Source: WHSW01 sp963777775 (GTDB lineage Bacteria; Actinomycetota; Thermoleophilia; Solirubrobacterales; 70-9). Taken from it: 64,000 nucleotides of DNA. The position numbers and the translations under genes were made by a program. This document shows positions 40,695 through 49,561 of this stretch, in pieces. Below the pieces are notes generated by a model. It saw only the letters and a list, made by a program, of their open reading frames with translations. It was not told the origin of the DNA and did no database searches. Positions within the stretch are counted from its first letter, which is position 1. The number at the start of each line of letters is the position of its first letter. Location: contig CAVZRL010000009.1 in the NCBI GenBank assembly GCA_963777775.1, forward strand, positions 868,001-932,000, written 5' to 3'.

Positions 40695-42437
40695 CTAGTC
40701 CTCGGCCGGGAGTCGAGTGCGGCGGAGGCAGAGCGCGACCGCGCCCAGCGCTCCTCCCGCCAGAAAACAGCTCGCCAGCATGGTCAGCATTGTGACCTGT
40801 CCGTCGGCCACCATGATCGTCAGCGTCCACGGCGCGTCCGGACCGAGCTCGAGGACGCTCGCGACTGCGACCAGGGCGGCGATCACAGGCAGACAGGCGA
40901 GGGCGCCGAGCGTGATCGCAGTCACCGCACGCAGCGCTCCCGGCGGCCGGGCTGCGAGCAGCCAGACGTGTGCGAGTGGCGCAGCGAGCAGCGCCAGGTA
41001 AGGATTGGCGAGCCAGAGCAGCGAGCAGGCGAGTGCGGAGACCAGCCCGAGTCCCACGATCGTCGCCTCCGGTGCCGCCGATGCGGTCACGCCGCGGCGG
41101 CGCAGGAGCACCGCGGTCGCGATCCCGGCTGCGAGGATGAGCGAGAGAACGAGCGCCGCGCGACCGCCGAGCTCGTAGCGACCCGGGTCGAACGGAAACG
41201 GCGGACGGGGGAGCGCACCGACCAGGGCGAGCCCGTAGAGGGCGAGCAGCGCGCCGAGAAACGGCAGGCCTCGGGCCAGGCTCCAGGCCAGGCTCGCCGT
41301 AAGGTCCCTGCCACCGCGCACGGCGCGCGCGCAGGCGTCCACGGCAGCCACTGCGGCTGGCAGGATCAGGGTCAGCGCCAGCAGGGCGAGCGTCCAGCCG
41401 GGGATCAGGTTGTCGGAGAGCTCGAGGCGGGGGTTCGGAAGCTGGTCCGCGGGCCCGGCGGTGTCGATCGCGTCGACGGCCGACTGGGTCGCGCGCCCGA
41501 AGGCGTCGATGCTCGCGGTCGAGAGCTGCTCGGGCGTGTCGTCGGCCTCGGCCAGCGGCCGCTCGCCGGCAGAGCTGATCGCGACCGCGTCCAGCCGGTC
41601 GGCGATCAACGGGGCCTGATCGCCGAGCCCGCTCGGGATCGCCAGCCGCGCGAGCTGCGTGAACGGCGACGGGCGCTCGCCTCTCGCTTGCGCCTGGGTC
41701 GCCACCGCGAGCTCGGCGGTGCGCGCGAGCCGCACCGGGCCGCTCGAGCGCCCGCTCGAGCTGGTGACCACGTACGGGGGGCGAGGTTCGGCGGCGCCCG
41801 GCTGGGAGATCACGATCACCGCCTCGACCGAGTCGCGCTCCGGCAGTCCCTCGACCAGCTCGCGGGAGCCGGCGGCGCCCGCCGCGGTGCCGCTGGTCGA
41901 GGCGAGGACGAAGGTCTTCTCGTGTCCGGCCAGCCCGAGCGCGTTTGCGAGCTCGAGCAGGATCCCGGTCGCCGCGGCGCTCGAGGCCGCGCCCGGTCCG
42001 TGGGCAGAGTCGCGCCCGGCGAGGACGACGATCGTGCTGGCGGGATCGCCGGGCAGGGTGAGCAGCACGTTGCGCAGCGAGACGTCGACGCCCTCGTAGC
42101 CGGCTTCGAACTCCTGCTCGGTGACCGATCCGGCGGCGATCTCGGAGAACCGGTCGAGGACGAGGTCGGCGACCGCCTCGTCGCCGCTCGACCCCGGCGG
42201 GCGCTCCGGCGCCAGGGCGACGATCTGGCGAGCCTGGTTGGCCGCCCGCTTGCCATCGAAGGTCGCCGGCGGGGTCGCGGGCTCGAGCGCCGCCGGGGCG
42301 CCCTCGAGCGAGAACATGATCGCGACGACGGCGACCAGCATCGGCGCGAACGCAAGGCGGTAGAGGCGCATCTTGACCAACCGCTGCATCTTGCCTGCAA
42401 ATGTCGAATCCCCGTCTCGATTGAGCGCGGCCTGCAC
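40695..42437 (-). CDS. M28 peptidase-like membrane protein lacking metal ligands
   Basis: This protein of about 580 residues has an N-terminal membrane helix, a domain with the M28 aminopeptidase pattern (about 60-300) and a C-terminal half with eight or so membrane helices. The fold landmarks are kept, but the first zinc His position reads AGRDS (140-144), the bridging-Asp motif GADDNASG reads GAASSAAATG (149-158) and the catalytic Glu pair reads TSGTAAG (181-187). It is thus probably not a peptidase but a binding or scaffold protein, like other pseudo-M28 proteins. GTG 42437 is used here; ATG 42389 is possible. Confidence 0.78.
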   Translation of the reverse strand: MQAALNRDGDSTFAGKMQRLVKMRLYRLAFAPMLVAVVAIMFSLEGAPAALEPATPPATFDGKRAANQARQIVALAPERPPGSSGDEAVADLVLDRFSEIAAGSVTEQEFEAGYEGVDVSLRNVLLTLPGDPASTIVVLAGRDSAHGPGAASSAAATGILLELANALGLAGHEKTFVLASTSGTAAGAAGSRELVEGLPERDSVEAVIVISQPGAAEPRPPYVVTSSSGRSSGPVRLARTAELAVATQAQARGERPSPFTQLARLAIPSGLGDQAPLIADRLDAVAISSAGERPLAEADDTPEQLSTASIDAFGRATQSAVDAIDTAGPADQLPNPRLELSDNLIPGWTLALLALTLILPAAVAAVDACARAVRGGRDLTASLAWSLARGLPFLGALLALYGLALVGALPRPPFPFDPGRYELGGRAALVLSLILAAGIATAVLLRRRGVTASAAPEATIVGLGLVSALACSLLWLANPYLALLAAPLAHVWLLAARPPGALRAVTAITLGALACLPVIAALVAVASVLELGPDAPWTLTIMVADGQVTMLTMLASCFLAGGALGAVALCLRRTRLPAED

Positions 42438-42474
42438 GGCGCCGGACAGATCGAGTCCTCGCGGGCGGCCTGCG

Positions 42475-42480
42475 TATCCT
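42475..42480 (+). promoter_or_regulatory. -10 box of the htrA-type gene
   Basis: TATCCT lies seven bases before ATG 42488. The transcript would be leaderless, consistent with the lack of a ribosome site. Confidence 0.45.
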
Positions 42481-42487
42481 GATCGCG

Positions 42488-43684
42488 ATGCGCCGATTCG
42501 CGATTCTCAGCACGCTGCTCACCGTCGTGGCGCTCGTCCTCGCGTCGTGTGGCGGCGGCGAGACCGAGACCACGACCGTGGCCGACGCCGACGACCCCGA
42601 CGCGGGGGCGATCAACTCGGGCGAGGACGTCGTCGCGCAGTCGAACCCTGAGTTCGACTCACACGCGATCTATCAGCGTGCGGCGCCGGGGGTGGTCACG
42701 GTGCGCTCGATCATCGGCGACTCGGGCTCGGGGGTGCTCGGCGGCGGAGGCGGCCAGGGCCAGGGCTCGGGCTTCGTGATCTCCGACGACGGCGAGATCA
42801 TCACCAACGCCCACGTGGTCACCAACGCGAGCACGGCCGGGGCCCAAATTGGGCCGCTCGACGCGGCGCGGGAAGTCTACGTCCAGTTTCCGGACCTGAA
42901 CCAGGTCGAGGCCGAGATCGTCGGCTTCGACCCGTTCGCCGACGTCGCACTGCTGCAGGTCGATCCCGAGGGGCTCGACCTGCGCCCGCTCCCGCTCGGC
43001 TCGGAGACCGACGTCCAGGTCGGCGACGGGGTGGCGGCGATCGGGAGCCCGTTCGGGCAGGAGCAGTCGCTCTCGGTCGGCGTCGTCTCGGCGTCGGACC
43101 GCTCGATCCAGTCGCTGACCGACTTCCGGATCGAGGGTGGGATCCAGACCGATGCCTCGATCAACCCGGGCAACTCCGGCGGCCCGTTGCTCGATGCCCA
43201 GGGGGAGGTGGTCGGGATCAATCAGCAGATCAACACCACCTCGGGGGGCAACGAGGGGGTCGGATTCGCCGTCCCGATCGACCTCGCGGAGCGCTCGATC
43301 GAGGACCTGCGAGACGACGGCGAGGTCTCCTACGCCTACGCGGGGGTCACCACCCACCCGCTCTACCCGCAGCTCGCCGAGCGGCTCGAGCTCGAGGTCC
43401 AGACCGGCGCGATCGTCTCCGAGGTTGTGCCCGACGGCCCGGCCGACGACGCGGGGCTGCGCGGGGGCGAGAGCACGATCCGCTTCCAGGGCCAGCCGAT
43501 CGATGCCGGCGGCGACGTGATCGTCGCCCTCGACGGCGAGCCGATCAAGGGCGAGGCGGACCTGCCGCGCCGGATCGCGCTGCTCGACCCGGGCGATCAC
43601 GTGACCCTGGACGTGATCCGCGACGGCGAGCCCGAGCAGGTCGAGATCGAGCTCGGAGAGCGCCCGAGCGAGATCGACAGTTGA
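42488..43684 (+). CDS. HtrA/DegP-type serine protease lipoprotein with PDZ domain
   Basis: A 398-residue S1C protease has a lipoprotein signal with lipobox Cys21 (LVLASCGGG), then the trypsin-like domain. The catalytic residues are His109 in TNAHVV, Asp152 in DVALLQV and Ser230 in NPGNSGGPL. One PDZ domain follows (about 300-395; AIVSEVVPDGPADDAGLRGG, VIVALDGEPIKG). It should degrade or refold damaged proteins on the outer face of the membrane. Its TGA overlaps the TTG start of the next gene, coupling the two. Confidence 0.94.
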   Translation: MRRFAILSTLLTVVALVLASCGGGETETTTVADADDPDAGAINSGEDVVAQSNPEFDSHAIYQRAAPGVVTVRSIIGDSGSGVLGGGGGQGQGSGFVISDDGEIITNAHVVTNASTAGAQIGPLDAAREVYVQFPDLNQVEAEIVGFDPFADVALLQVDPEGLDLRPLPLGSETDVQVGDGVAAIGSPFGQEQSLSVGVVSASDRSIQSLTDFRIEGGIQTDASINPGNSGGPLLDAQGEVVGINQQINTTSGGNEGVGFAVPIDLAERSIEDLRDDGEVSYAYAGVTTHPLYPQLAERLELEVQTGAIVSEVVPDGPADDAGLRGGESTIRFQGQPIDAGGDVIVALDGEPIKGEADLPRRIALLDPGDHVTLDVIRDGEPEQVEIELGERPSEIDS

Positions 43685-44616
43685 CCGGCGGCGAAGCCCG
43701 CCGGATCGCCCGCGAGCTGGCCCTGGCCCTGCGCGAGGAGATCGCGCCCGGGCTCGGCGGCCACGCCGGGCGCGCCCACGCCGGGGCGGGGTTCGGCGGC
43801 GACGTCACCTTCGCGATCGACGAGCAGGCGGAGTCGTTCATGGAGGAGTTCCTCGCCGAGCGCGCCCCGGAGCTCGCTTTCTACTCCGAGGACCGCGGGC
43901 TGGTCGTCCCGCGCGGCGTCCCGCGCTGGGTCCTGATCGTCGACCCGATCGACGGCACGCGGCCCGCGATGGCCGGCTTCGAGGCGGCCTGCGTCTCGGT
44001 CGCGCTCGCCGAGCTTGGCGATGGCGAGCCGACGATCGGCGACGTGAACGCCGGCTGCGTGGTCGAGCTCAAGTCGGGGGCCTGCTTCTACGCCGAGCGC
44101 GGCGCCGGGCTCGACCCTGCCCCCGCGCTCTCGGCCAACAGCGGTCTCTCGCGCATGTTCTGGAGCTACGGTCTGCGCGGCCGTCCCGCCCGCGAGACGG
44201 TCGAGGTGCTCGCCGAGCTGCTCGATGCCTCGTCGGTCGGCGGCGGGACCTTCGACCTCGGCTCGGCCAGCTACGACATGACCAGGATCGCCACCGGCCA
44301 GCTCGACGCCTACGTCGAGCCCGGGCCGCGGATCGTCGCCGACGTCGCCGGGATGCGGGAGCGCTTCGAGCGGGTCGGCGGCGGCGCGGTGCTCAACAAC
44401 AGCCCCTATGACCTCGCCGCGGCGACCCTCTGCCTCGAGGAGGCGGGGGCGGTGGTCACCGACGCGTACGGAGCCCCGCTCGCGGGCCGGCCCCTGCTCG
44501 GCTCGGGAGTCGAGTTCCAGATCTCATGCGTCGCCGCCGCGAACCGCGACCTGCACACCGCGATCCTGGCCTCGATCGAAAGCGGTATCGAGCGACTCGC
44601 CGGAGCCGTTCTGTAG
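43681..44616 (+). CDS. Inositol monophosphatase-family phosphatase
   Basis: This 311-residue protein belongs to the FIG/IMPase superfamily: GGDVTFAIDEQAE, the metal-site FYSEDRGL, VDPIDGTRPAMAGFE (the usual DPIDGT-N-F with a changed tail) and the late metal Asp in PRIVADVAGM. It should remove phosphate from a sugar, inositol or nucleotide phosphate with Mg2+. The TTG start overlaps the htrA stop (TTGA), and treT starts nine bases downstream. Because OtsA downstream makes trehalose-6-phosphate and no OtsB is seen, this phosphatase is a candidate for related work, but that is only inference. Confidence 0.85.
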   Translation: MTGGEARRIARELALALREEIAPGLGGHAGRAHAGAGFGGDVTFAIDEQAESFMEEFLAERAPELAFYSEDRGLVVPRGVPRWVLIVDPIDGTRPAMAGFEAACVSVALAELGDGEPTIGDVNAGCVVELKSGACFYAERGAGLDPAPALSANSGLSRMFWSYGLRGRPARETVEVLAELLDASSVGGGTFDLGSASYDMTRIATGQLDAYVEPGPRIVADVAGMRERFERVGGGAVLNNSPYDLAAATLCLEEAGAVVTDAYGAPLAGRPLLGSGVEFQISCVAAANRDLHTAILASIESGIERLAGAVL

Positions 44617-44619
44617 TTT
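44614..44619 (+). promoter_or_regulatory. -10 box of treT
   Basis: TAGTTT overlaps the TAG stop of the phosphatase gene and lies six bases before the GTG start of treT, predicting a leaderless trehalose-operon transcript. Confidence 0.45.
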
Positions 44620-44625
44620 GGCCGC

Positions 44626-45861
44626 GTGCTTCAGGAGGTCGCGCTAGGCCAGAAGTCGCTCGCCGACTACACGCATATTGCCGGACGCGGGCTGATCGAG
44701 CAGATCCGCGGGCTCGCCGAGGCGCTGAAGGGGAAGCGGGTGCTGCACGTGAGCGCGACCGCGTTCGGAGGCGGGGTCTCGGAGATCCTCTACACGCTGG
44801 TGCCGCTGATGCGCGACGCGGGCCTTGACGTGCACTGGCAGGTGATCCTCGGCCGCGAGGACTTCTTCAACGTCACCAAGCTGATGCACAACTCGCTCCA
44901 GGGCCACCCTGAGTCGATCTCCGACCAGCAATGGGAGGTTTTCGAGGCCTACAACGTGATGAACGCGCAGGGGCTGGAGGAGGAATGGGACGTGATCATC
45001 GTCCACGATCCGCAACCCGCCGGCCTCAGGGAGGCCGCCGCGGACAAGGCACGACGCTGGATCTGGCGCTGCCACATCGACCTCTCGACGCCCAACGCCT
45101 CGACCCTGGCCCGGCTCGAGCCCCTGATCACCGGCTATGACGCCACCGTCTGGCACCGCGAGCAGTATGTGCCTGCCGGCCTCGACGGCGGGATCCGCAA
45201 GATCTGCCCGCCGGCGATCGATCCCCTGTCGCCGAAGAACATGGCGCTCTCGCCCGAGGACGCGGCCTACGTCTGCGAGCAGTTCGGGATCGACACCGAC
45301 CGCCCGCTCGTCTGCCAGGTCTCACGCTTCGACCCGTGGAAGGACCCGATCGGGGTCATCGACGCCTATCGCGAGGTCAAGCGCACCGTCGCCGACGCTC
45401 AGCTTGCGCTGGTCGGCTCAATGGCGACCGACGACCCCGAGGGCTGGGAGTTCTTCCAGCGCACCTTCCGCCACGCCGATGGGGATCCCGACATCAAGAT
45501 CCTCAACAACCTCAACAACGTCGGGGCGATCGAGGTCAACGCGTTTCAGTCCCAGGCCGACGTCTGCATGCAGAAGTCGATTCGCGAGGGCTTCGGGCTC
45601 ACCGTCACCGAGGCGCAGTGGAAGGGCCGGCCGACGATCGGCGGCGACGTCGGCGGGATTCCGCTCCAGATCGAGGACGGCGTCTCGGGCTTTCTGGTCG
45701 CCTCGCCGCAGGAGGCGGCACAGCGAACGGTTGAGATCCTCGAGGACCCGGGCCTCGGCAAGTACCTCGGCCGGGTCGGCAAGGAGCACGCGCGCGAGCA
45801 CTTCCTCACCCCCCGGCTGCTGCGAGACTGGCTCGATCTGTTCACCGAGCTCGAGATCTGA
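44626..45861 (+). CDS. treT: Trehalose synthase TreT (GT4 trehalose glycosyltransferring synthase)
   Basis: A 411-residue GT4 glycosyltransferase joins a nucleotide-glucose to glucose to give trehalose. It shows VLHVSATAFGGGVSEILYTLVP, DVIIVHDPQPAGL, RWIWRCHIDLSTPN, the donor-site VSRFDPWKDPIGVI and KSIREGFGLTVTEAQWKGRPTI (E-x7-E type), close to archaeal and thermophilic TreT. The GTG start follows a TAnnnT box, and otsA follows after 16 bases. The pair gives two routes to trehalose. Other GT4 sugar synthases are less likely because of the CHIDLS segment. Confidence 0.88.
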   Translation: MLQEVALGQKSLADYTHIAGRGLIEQIRGLAEALKGKRVLHVSATAFGGGVSEILYTLVPLMRDAGLDVHWQVILGREDFFNVTKLMHNSLQGHPESISDQQWEVFEAYNVMNAQGLEEEWDVIIVHDPQPAGLREAAADKARRWIWRCHIDLSTPNASTLARLEPLITGYDATVWHREQYVPAGLDGGIRKICPPAIDPLSPKNMALSPEDAAYVCEQFGIDTDRPLVCQVSRFDPWKDPIGVIDAYREVKRTVADAQLALVGSMATDDPEGWEFFQRTFRHADGDPDIKILNNLNNVGAIEVNAFQSQADVCMQKSIREGFGLTVTEAQWKGRPTIGGDVGGIPLQIEDGVSGFLVASPQEAAQRTVEILEDPGLGKYLGRVGKEHAREHFLTPRLLRDWLDLFTELEI

Positions 45862-45877
45862 AGCCGGGTAGCGGGCG

Positions 45878-47338
45878 ATGGACGACGAGCTCGTCATCGT
45901 TTCCAACCGCGGCCCGGCGCAATTCGAGCGGATCGACGGAGAGCGGGTGGTGCGCCGGGGCGGGGGCGGCCTGGTCACCGCCCTCACCGACCTGGTCGCG
46001 CATCGCGGCGCGCTCTGGGTCGCCTCGACGATGACCGAGGAGGACGCGGTCGTCGCCCGCGAGGCGGGCGACGAGCCGATCGCGGTCGAGCTCGACGGGG
46101 TCTCCTACGAGGTCTGCCTAGTCGAAAGCGACCCCGTCGCCTACGACCGCTTCTACAACGTGATCGCGAACCCGATCCTGTGGTTCATCCAGCACTACCT
46201 CTGGGACCTCTCCAACGCCCCCGACATTCGCCAGGAGGAGTCCGACGCCTGGGACGCGGGCTACGAGGCGATCAACCGCGACATCGCCGAGGCGGTGCTG
46301 GAGCGGATCGAGGGCCGGACAGAGCCGCTGGTGATGTTCCACGACTACCACCTCTACACCTGTCCGGGGGTGATCCGGGAGGCGCGGCCGGACGCCTTCC
46401 TGCAGCACTTCGTCCACATCCCCTGGTCGCAGCCCGACAGCTGGCGGATCCTGCCGGGGCGAATGCGCGAGCCGATCTACCTTGGCCTGCTCGCCAACGA
46501 CATCATCGGCTTCCACACCACCGCTTACTGCCGCAACTTCCTGCACTGCTGCCGGGAGCTGATGGAGCTCGAGGTCGACTACGAGCGCGGAGCGGTGCTG
46601 CACTCCGGCCGCGAGACCTGGGTCCGCGCCTACCCGCTCGGGATCGATGCTGCCCGCCTGGAGCGCGTCGCCGCCTCCCGGGAGGTCGCCACCTACGAGC
46701 AGGAGCTGCTGCGGCGCCGGCGCGACCACCTGATCCTCCGGGTCGACCGGGCCGACCTCTCGAAGAACGTGCTGCGCGGGTTCACGGCATTCGACGTCTT
46801 CCTCCAGCAGCACCCCGAGTTCCGCGAGCGGGTGACGTTCATCGCCCACCTGCAGCCGTCGCGCCAGGACGTGCCGGAGTACGCGGAGTACCTGGAGCGG
46901 ATCGAGGCCCTGGTCGCGGTCGTCAACCACCGCCACGGGACGACCGACTGGATGCCGATCGACCTGCGCATCTACGAGAACTTCCACGAGGCCGTCGCCC
47001 GCTACAAGCACTTCGACCTGCTGATGGTCAACTCGCTGTTTGACGGGATGAACCTGGTCGCCAAGGAGGCGCCCGCGGTCAACACCCGCGACGGGGTCGT
47101 TCTGCTCTCCGAGAACACCGGCGCCCACGAGGAGCTCGGCGACTGCACGCTGTCGGTGAACCCGTTCGACATCCAGGAGCAGGCGGACACGATCCACCGG
47201 GCGCTGACGATGGACTTCGAGGAGCGCCACCTGCGCGCGACCCGCCTGCGCGAGATCGTCCGCGAGCGCGACCCGGGCGTCTGGATCTCCGAGCAGCTCG
47301 ACGACATCCGCGCCAAGCGCGACGCGACGCGCCCCTGA
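45878..47338 (+). CDS. otsA: Trehalose-6-phosphate synthase-family glycosyltransferase (GT20, OtsA-like)
   Basis: This 486-residue enzyme transfers glucose from a nucleotide donor to glucose-6-phosphate. It has LVIVSNRGPAQFE, the glycine loop RRGGGGLVTAL, HDYHLYTCPGVIRE, FVHIPWSQPDSWRILP, the donor Arg/Lys region LRVDRADLSKNVLRG and SLFDGMNLVAKEAPAVN. Motifs are typical GT20 but somewhat divergent (RADLSKN for RLDYIKG), so a related disaccharide-phosphate product is possible. It has no fused OtsB domain and no otsB gene follows. It forms an operon with treT. Confidence 0.85.
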   Translation: MDDELVIVSNRGPAQFERIDGERVVRRGGGGLVTALTDLVAHRGALWVASTMTEEDAVVAREAGDEPIAVELDGVSYEVCLVESDPVAYDRFYNVIANPILWFIQHYLWDLSNAPDIRQEESDAWDAGYEAINRDIAEAVLERIEGRTEPLVMFHDYHLYTCPGVIREARPDAFLQHFVHIPWSQPDSWRILPGRMREPIYLGLLANDIIGFHTTAYCRNFLHCCRELMELEVDYERGAVLHSGRETWVRAYPLGIDAARLERVAASREVATYEQELLRRRRDHLILRVDRADLSKNVLRGFTAFDVFLQQHPEFRERVTFIAHLQPSRQDVPEYAEYLERIEALVAVVNHRHGTTDWMPIDLRIYENFHEAVARYKHFDLLMVNSLFDGMNLVAKEAPAVNTRDGVVLLSENTGAHEELGDCTLSVNPFDIQEQADTIHRALTMDFEERHLRATRLREIVRERDPGVWISEQLDDIRAKRDATRP

Positions 47339-47350
47339 GCCGGCCGGCGA

Positions 47351-48925
47351 TCAGCCGCGGTCGGGGTGCTCGATCCTGACCGTGACGATCGCCGAGTAGC
47401 CGGGCTCATACGGATAACCCGCCTGCGCCGGGACCAGGGTCCGGAACCGGTAGTGCTTCGCGCGCCGGGTCGCGCGCAGCCGGTAGCGGGCGGCGAACGC
47501 GCAGCCACTGTCGCTGCGATCGGTGCGGAACACCTGCCAGCGTCGCTTGCCGATCCGCGCCTGGACCTTGACCAGGCGATCGCCGCAGGCCGGTCCTGGC
47601 AGCGTCCCGGTGAAGTCGAGCCGGTCGCCCACCCGCGCCCGGCCCGGGTCGACGGCGAGGGTCGGGCGCACGATCGACCGCACAGCGAGGCCGTGGCGGG
47701 CGATCACGCGGTCGCCGAAGGCGTGGTGGACGAACACCTCCCTGCCGGGTCCCGGGGCGAGCTCGAGCTCGTAGCGACCGTCGGGTCCGCTGGTCGCCAG
47801 GGCGCCGACGACGACCGGCGCGCCGGCGATCCGGGTCCTGGTCAGGGCGCAGACGGTCGCCCCGGCCACCGGCCCCGAGCTGCCGGTGACGCGGCCCCGC
47901 ACCAGCGCGCGCCGATCGGAGCGCACGGTGGCGCTCTCGCCGCCCTCGAAGCCGGCGCTGAGCCCCGTCGCCGGTGCGGTAGAGCCGGGACACGCGTTGT
48001 CGACCCAGATCGGTGCCCGGCGGCAGCTTCGGTTCGGCGTCCCGTCGAGCGCCAGGTCCTCGACGCAGGCCTCGACCACGTTCGGGCCGGTGGCGAAGGA
48101 CGGGTGCGCGGTCGGCACCGCGACCGAGGCAGTGCTACTCGCCGGGCAGGGGCTGAGCGCGGTGGCGAATCCGTCGGCGATCGCACAGTTGCGGATGTCG
48201 TCGCCCAGCAGCGCGCCGTTGCCCTCGACGTAGACCCTGCGAATGCCGCTGCCGGCGTCGGCAGCCGTGAAGGCCAGCGCCCGGATTCCGCGGACCACCG
48301 GGTCGGCGAGCAGCGAGCCGCCGCTGAGCTCGACGCTCGGGGCGGCGCGGTCCTCGGTGCGCAGGAAGACGCCGCGGACGTAGGCGTGGCCGCTCTCCGA
48401 GCCGGCCCGCCCGCACGGCCTGCCGGCCCCCGGGGCGACGCAGCGCAGCCAGCTGTGGAACTGCGTGAACTCGCCGCCGATCGAGTGGACGCGGAAGTCC
48501 GCGTGCTCGGAGCCGAACTCGACCAGGGCGCCGCCGGGGCGGGTGACGACGAGCTGGCCGCGATGGCCGGCCTGGTAGGTGAGGCTGGCGTTTGCCTGCA
48601 CGCTCGTGAACACGGTGCCCTGCGGCGCGCGCCAGACCCAGGCCCCGTAGTGCCAGAGCCCAGATTCGGCGGCGTCGTGAAAGACGGCGAGGCCGGTCGC
48701 CGTGCCGCACCCCGAGCGGCCGCGGTAGTGATCGCTGCTTCGCTCCCACCGCCCCTGGCCGGCGCTCGGGTTCGACCCGCTGCACTGGCTGACCACGTAG
48801 CTGCCCGCGTCCGCGCGCTGGGCGGCGAGCAGCGCGGTCGCTGCGGCGACCAGCAGCGCGATCGCGATCGCGAGCGGGCGGCTGACCCGATGCGGGGCGT
48901 TGCGGGCGGTTCGGCGATCCTGCAT
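47351..48925 (-). CDS. Secreted protein with Ig-like/carboxypeptidase-regulatory repeats, unknown function
   Basis: A 524-residue exported protein has a signal peptide (about 12-40), then a domain starting YVVSQCSGSNPSAGQGRW with many Cys and Trp residues that resembles lectin-like sandwich folds (SGLWHYGAWVWRAPQGT). Two or three Ig-like regions follow, including the CarboxypepD-regulatory-like VRGRVTGSSGPVAGATVCAL (20 residues) and a last domain ending YSAIVTVRIEHPDRG. I do not know a named family; this kind of protein recurs in Solirubrobacterales-like genomes. The ATG has a GAGTGAGAG ribosome site, and the gene lies three bases after the proline-rich membrane gene. Confidence 0.75.
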   Translation of the reverse strand: MQDRRTARNAPHRVSRPLAIAIALLVAAATALLAAQRADAGSYVVSQCSGSNPSAGQGRWERSSDHYRGRSGCGTATGLAVFHDAAESGLWHYGAWVWRAPQGTVFTSVQANASLTYQAGHRGQLVVTRPGGALVEFGSEHADFRVHSIGGEFTQFHSWLRCVAPGAGRPCGRAGSESGHAYVRGVFLRTEDRAAPSVELSGGSLLADPVVRGIRALAFTAADAGSGIRRVYVEGNGALLGDDIRNCAIADGFATALSPCPASSTASVAVPTAHPSFATGPNVVEACVEDLALDGTPNRSCRRAPIWVDNACPGSTAPATGLSAGFEGGESATVRSDRRALVRGRVTGSSGPVAGATVCALTRTRIAGAPVVVGALATSGPDGRYELELAPGPGREVFVHHAFGDRVIARHGLAVRSIVRPTLAVDPGRARVGDRLDFTGTLPGPACGDRLVKVQARIGKRRWQVFRTDRSDSGCAFAARYRLRATRRAKHYRFRTLVPAQAGYPYEPGYSAIVTVRIEHPDRG

Positions 48926-48928
48926 CTC

Positions 48929-49483
48929 TCACTCCCTTTGCGGTCGTTGCTCGAACCCGAACTGGCTCGGGCCCGGGGACGGCTCTGTGGCCGGCGGGTC
49001 GTGGTCCGGGGGCGACGGCTCCTCAACCGGCGCTTGGTCCGGCTCGGGCGGCGGGGAGGCCGGTGCGGGCGGCGCCGGTGGGGGCGACGGCGGCGGCGCA
49101 GGCGAGCTCGCGGGTGTGGGCGCCCCTGCCGCTGCCGGCGCCGGAGCGGCGGGCACGGGCACGGGTTCGGGCGGCTGCCCGGCCGGTTCGGGCGCCGCGG
49201 CGGGCGGGCGCCGGCGCCGCGCACCGTCTCCGCGCTGCTCGCCGTCGCCTCGCGCGCGGGAACGCGGCCGTTGCGCAGGCTCGCGGGCCGAGCGCCGACC
49301 GACCGGCTCGGAGGTGTACGCGTAGGCGTCGCCGGCGCCGGTCGCGAGGCCGACATCGGCGGGCAGGGGCTCGGGCTCTCCCGGGGCGAGCAGTCCGGGC
49401 ACGACGGCGATCAGCCCGAGGATCAGGGCAAGCCCGGCTGCCGCGCGGCCGACCTTGGTCCAGCGGATTCGCGAGCGCCTCAC
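48929..49483 (-). CDS. Membrane-anchored proline-rich protein
   Basis: This protein of about 184 residues has a basic N-terminus (VRRSRIRWTKVGR), one membrane helix (AAGLALILGLIAVVPGLLA), and a long external tail, first Arg-rich and then of Pro/Ala/Glu repeats (PAPAPAAAGAP, PPSPPPAPPAPASPPPEP). It is likely a cell-wall-spanning low-complexity protein. A longer frame up to GTG 49552 exists, but it would cover the rpsF promoter and adds only low-complexity sequence, so I prefer GTG 49483. The pair with the secreted protein downstream suggests a common envelope role. Confidence 0.6.
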   Translation of the reverse strand: MRRSRIRWTKVGRAAAGLALILGLIAVVPGLLAPGEPEPLPADVGLATGAGDAYAYTSEPVGRRSAREPAQRPRSRARGDGEQRGDGARRRRPPAAAPEPAGQPPEPVPVPAAPAPAAAGAPTPASSPAPPPSPPPAPPAPASPPPEPDQAPVEEPSPPDHDPPATEPSPGPSQFGFEQRPQRE

Positions 49484-49543
49484 GATCCAGGACAAGCCCG
49501 CCGGCGCGAATCGCGCCCCCTCCGCGCGGCTCCGGCCCCCCGC

Positions 49544-49549
49544 TATAGT
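49544..49549 (+). promoter_or_regulatory. -10 box of the rpsF-ssb-rpsR-rplI operon
   Basis: TATAGT is a near-consensus -10, 12 bases before the rpsF ATG, so the leader would be only about five bases. There is thus no space for the structured S6:S18-binding leader known from other bacteria. Confidence 0.55.
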
Positions 49550-49561
49550 CACCCGCCGCTC

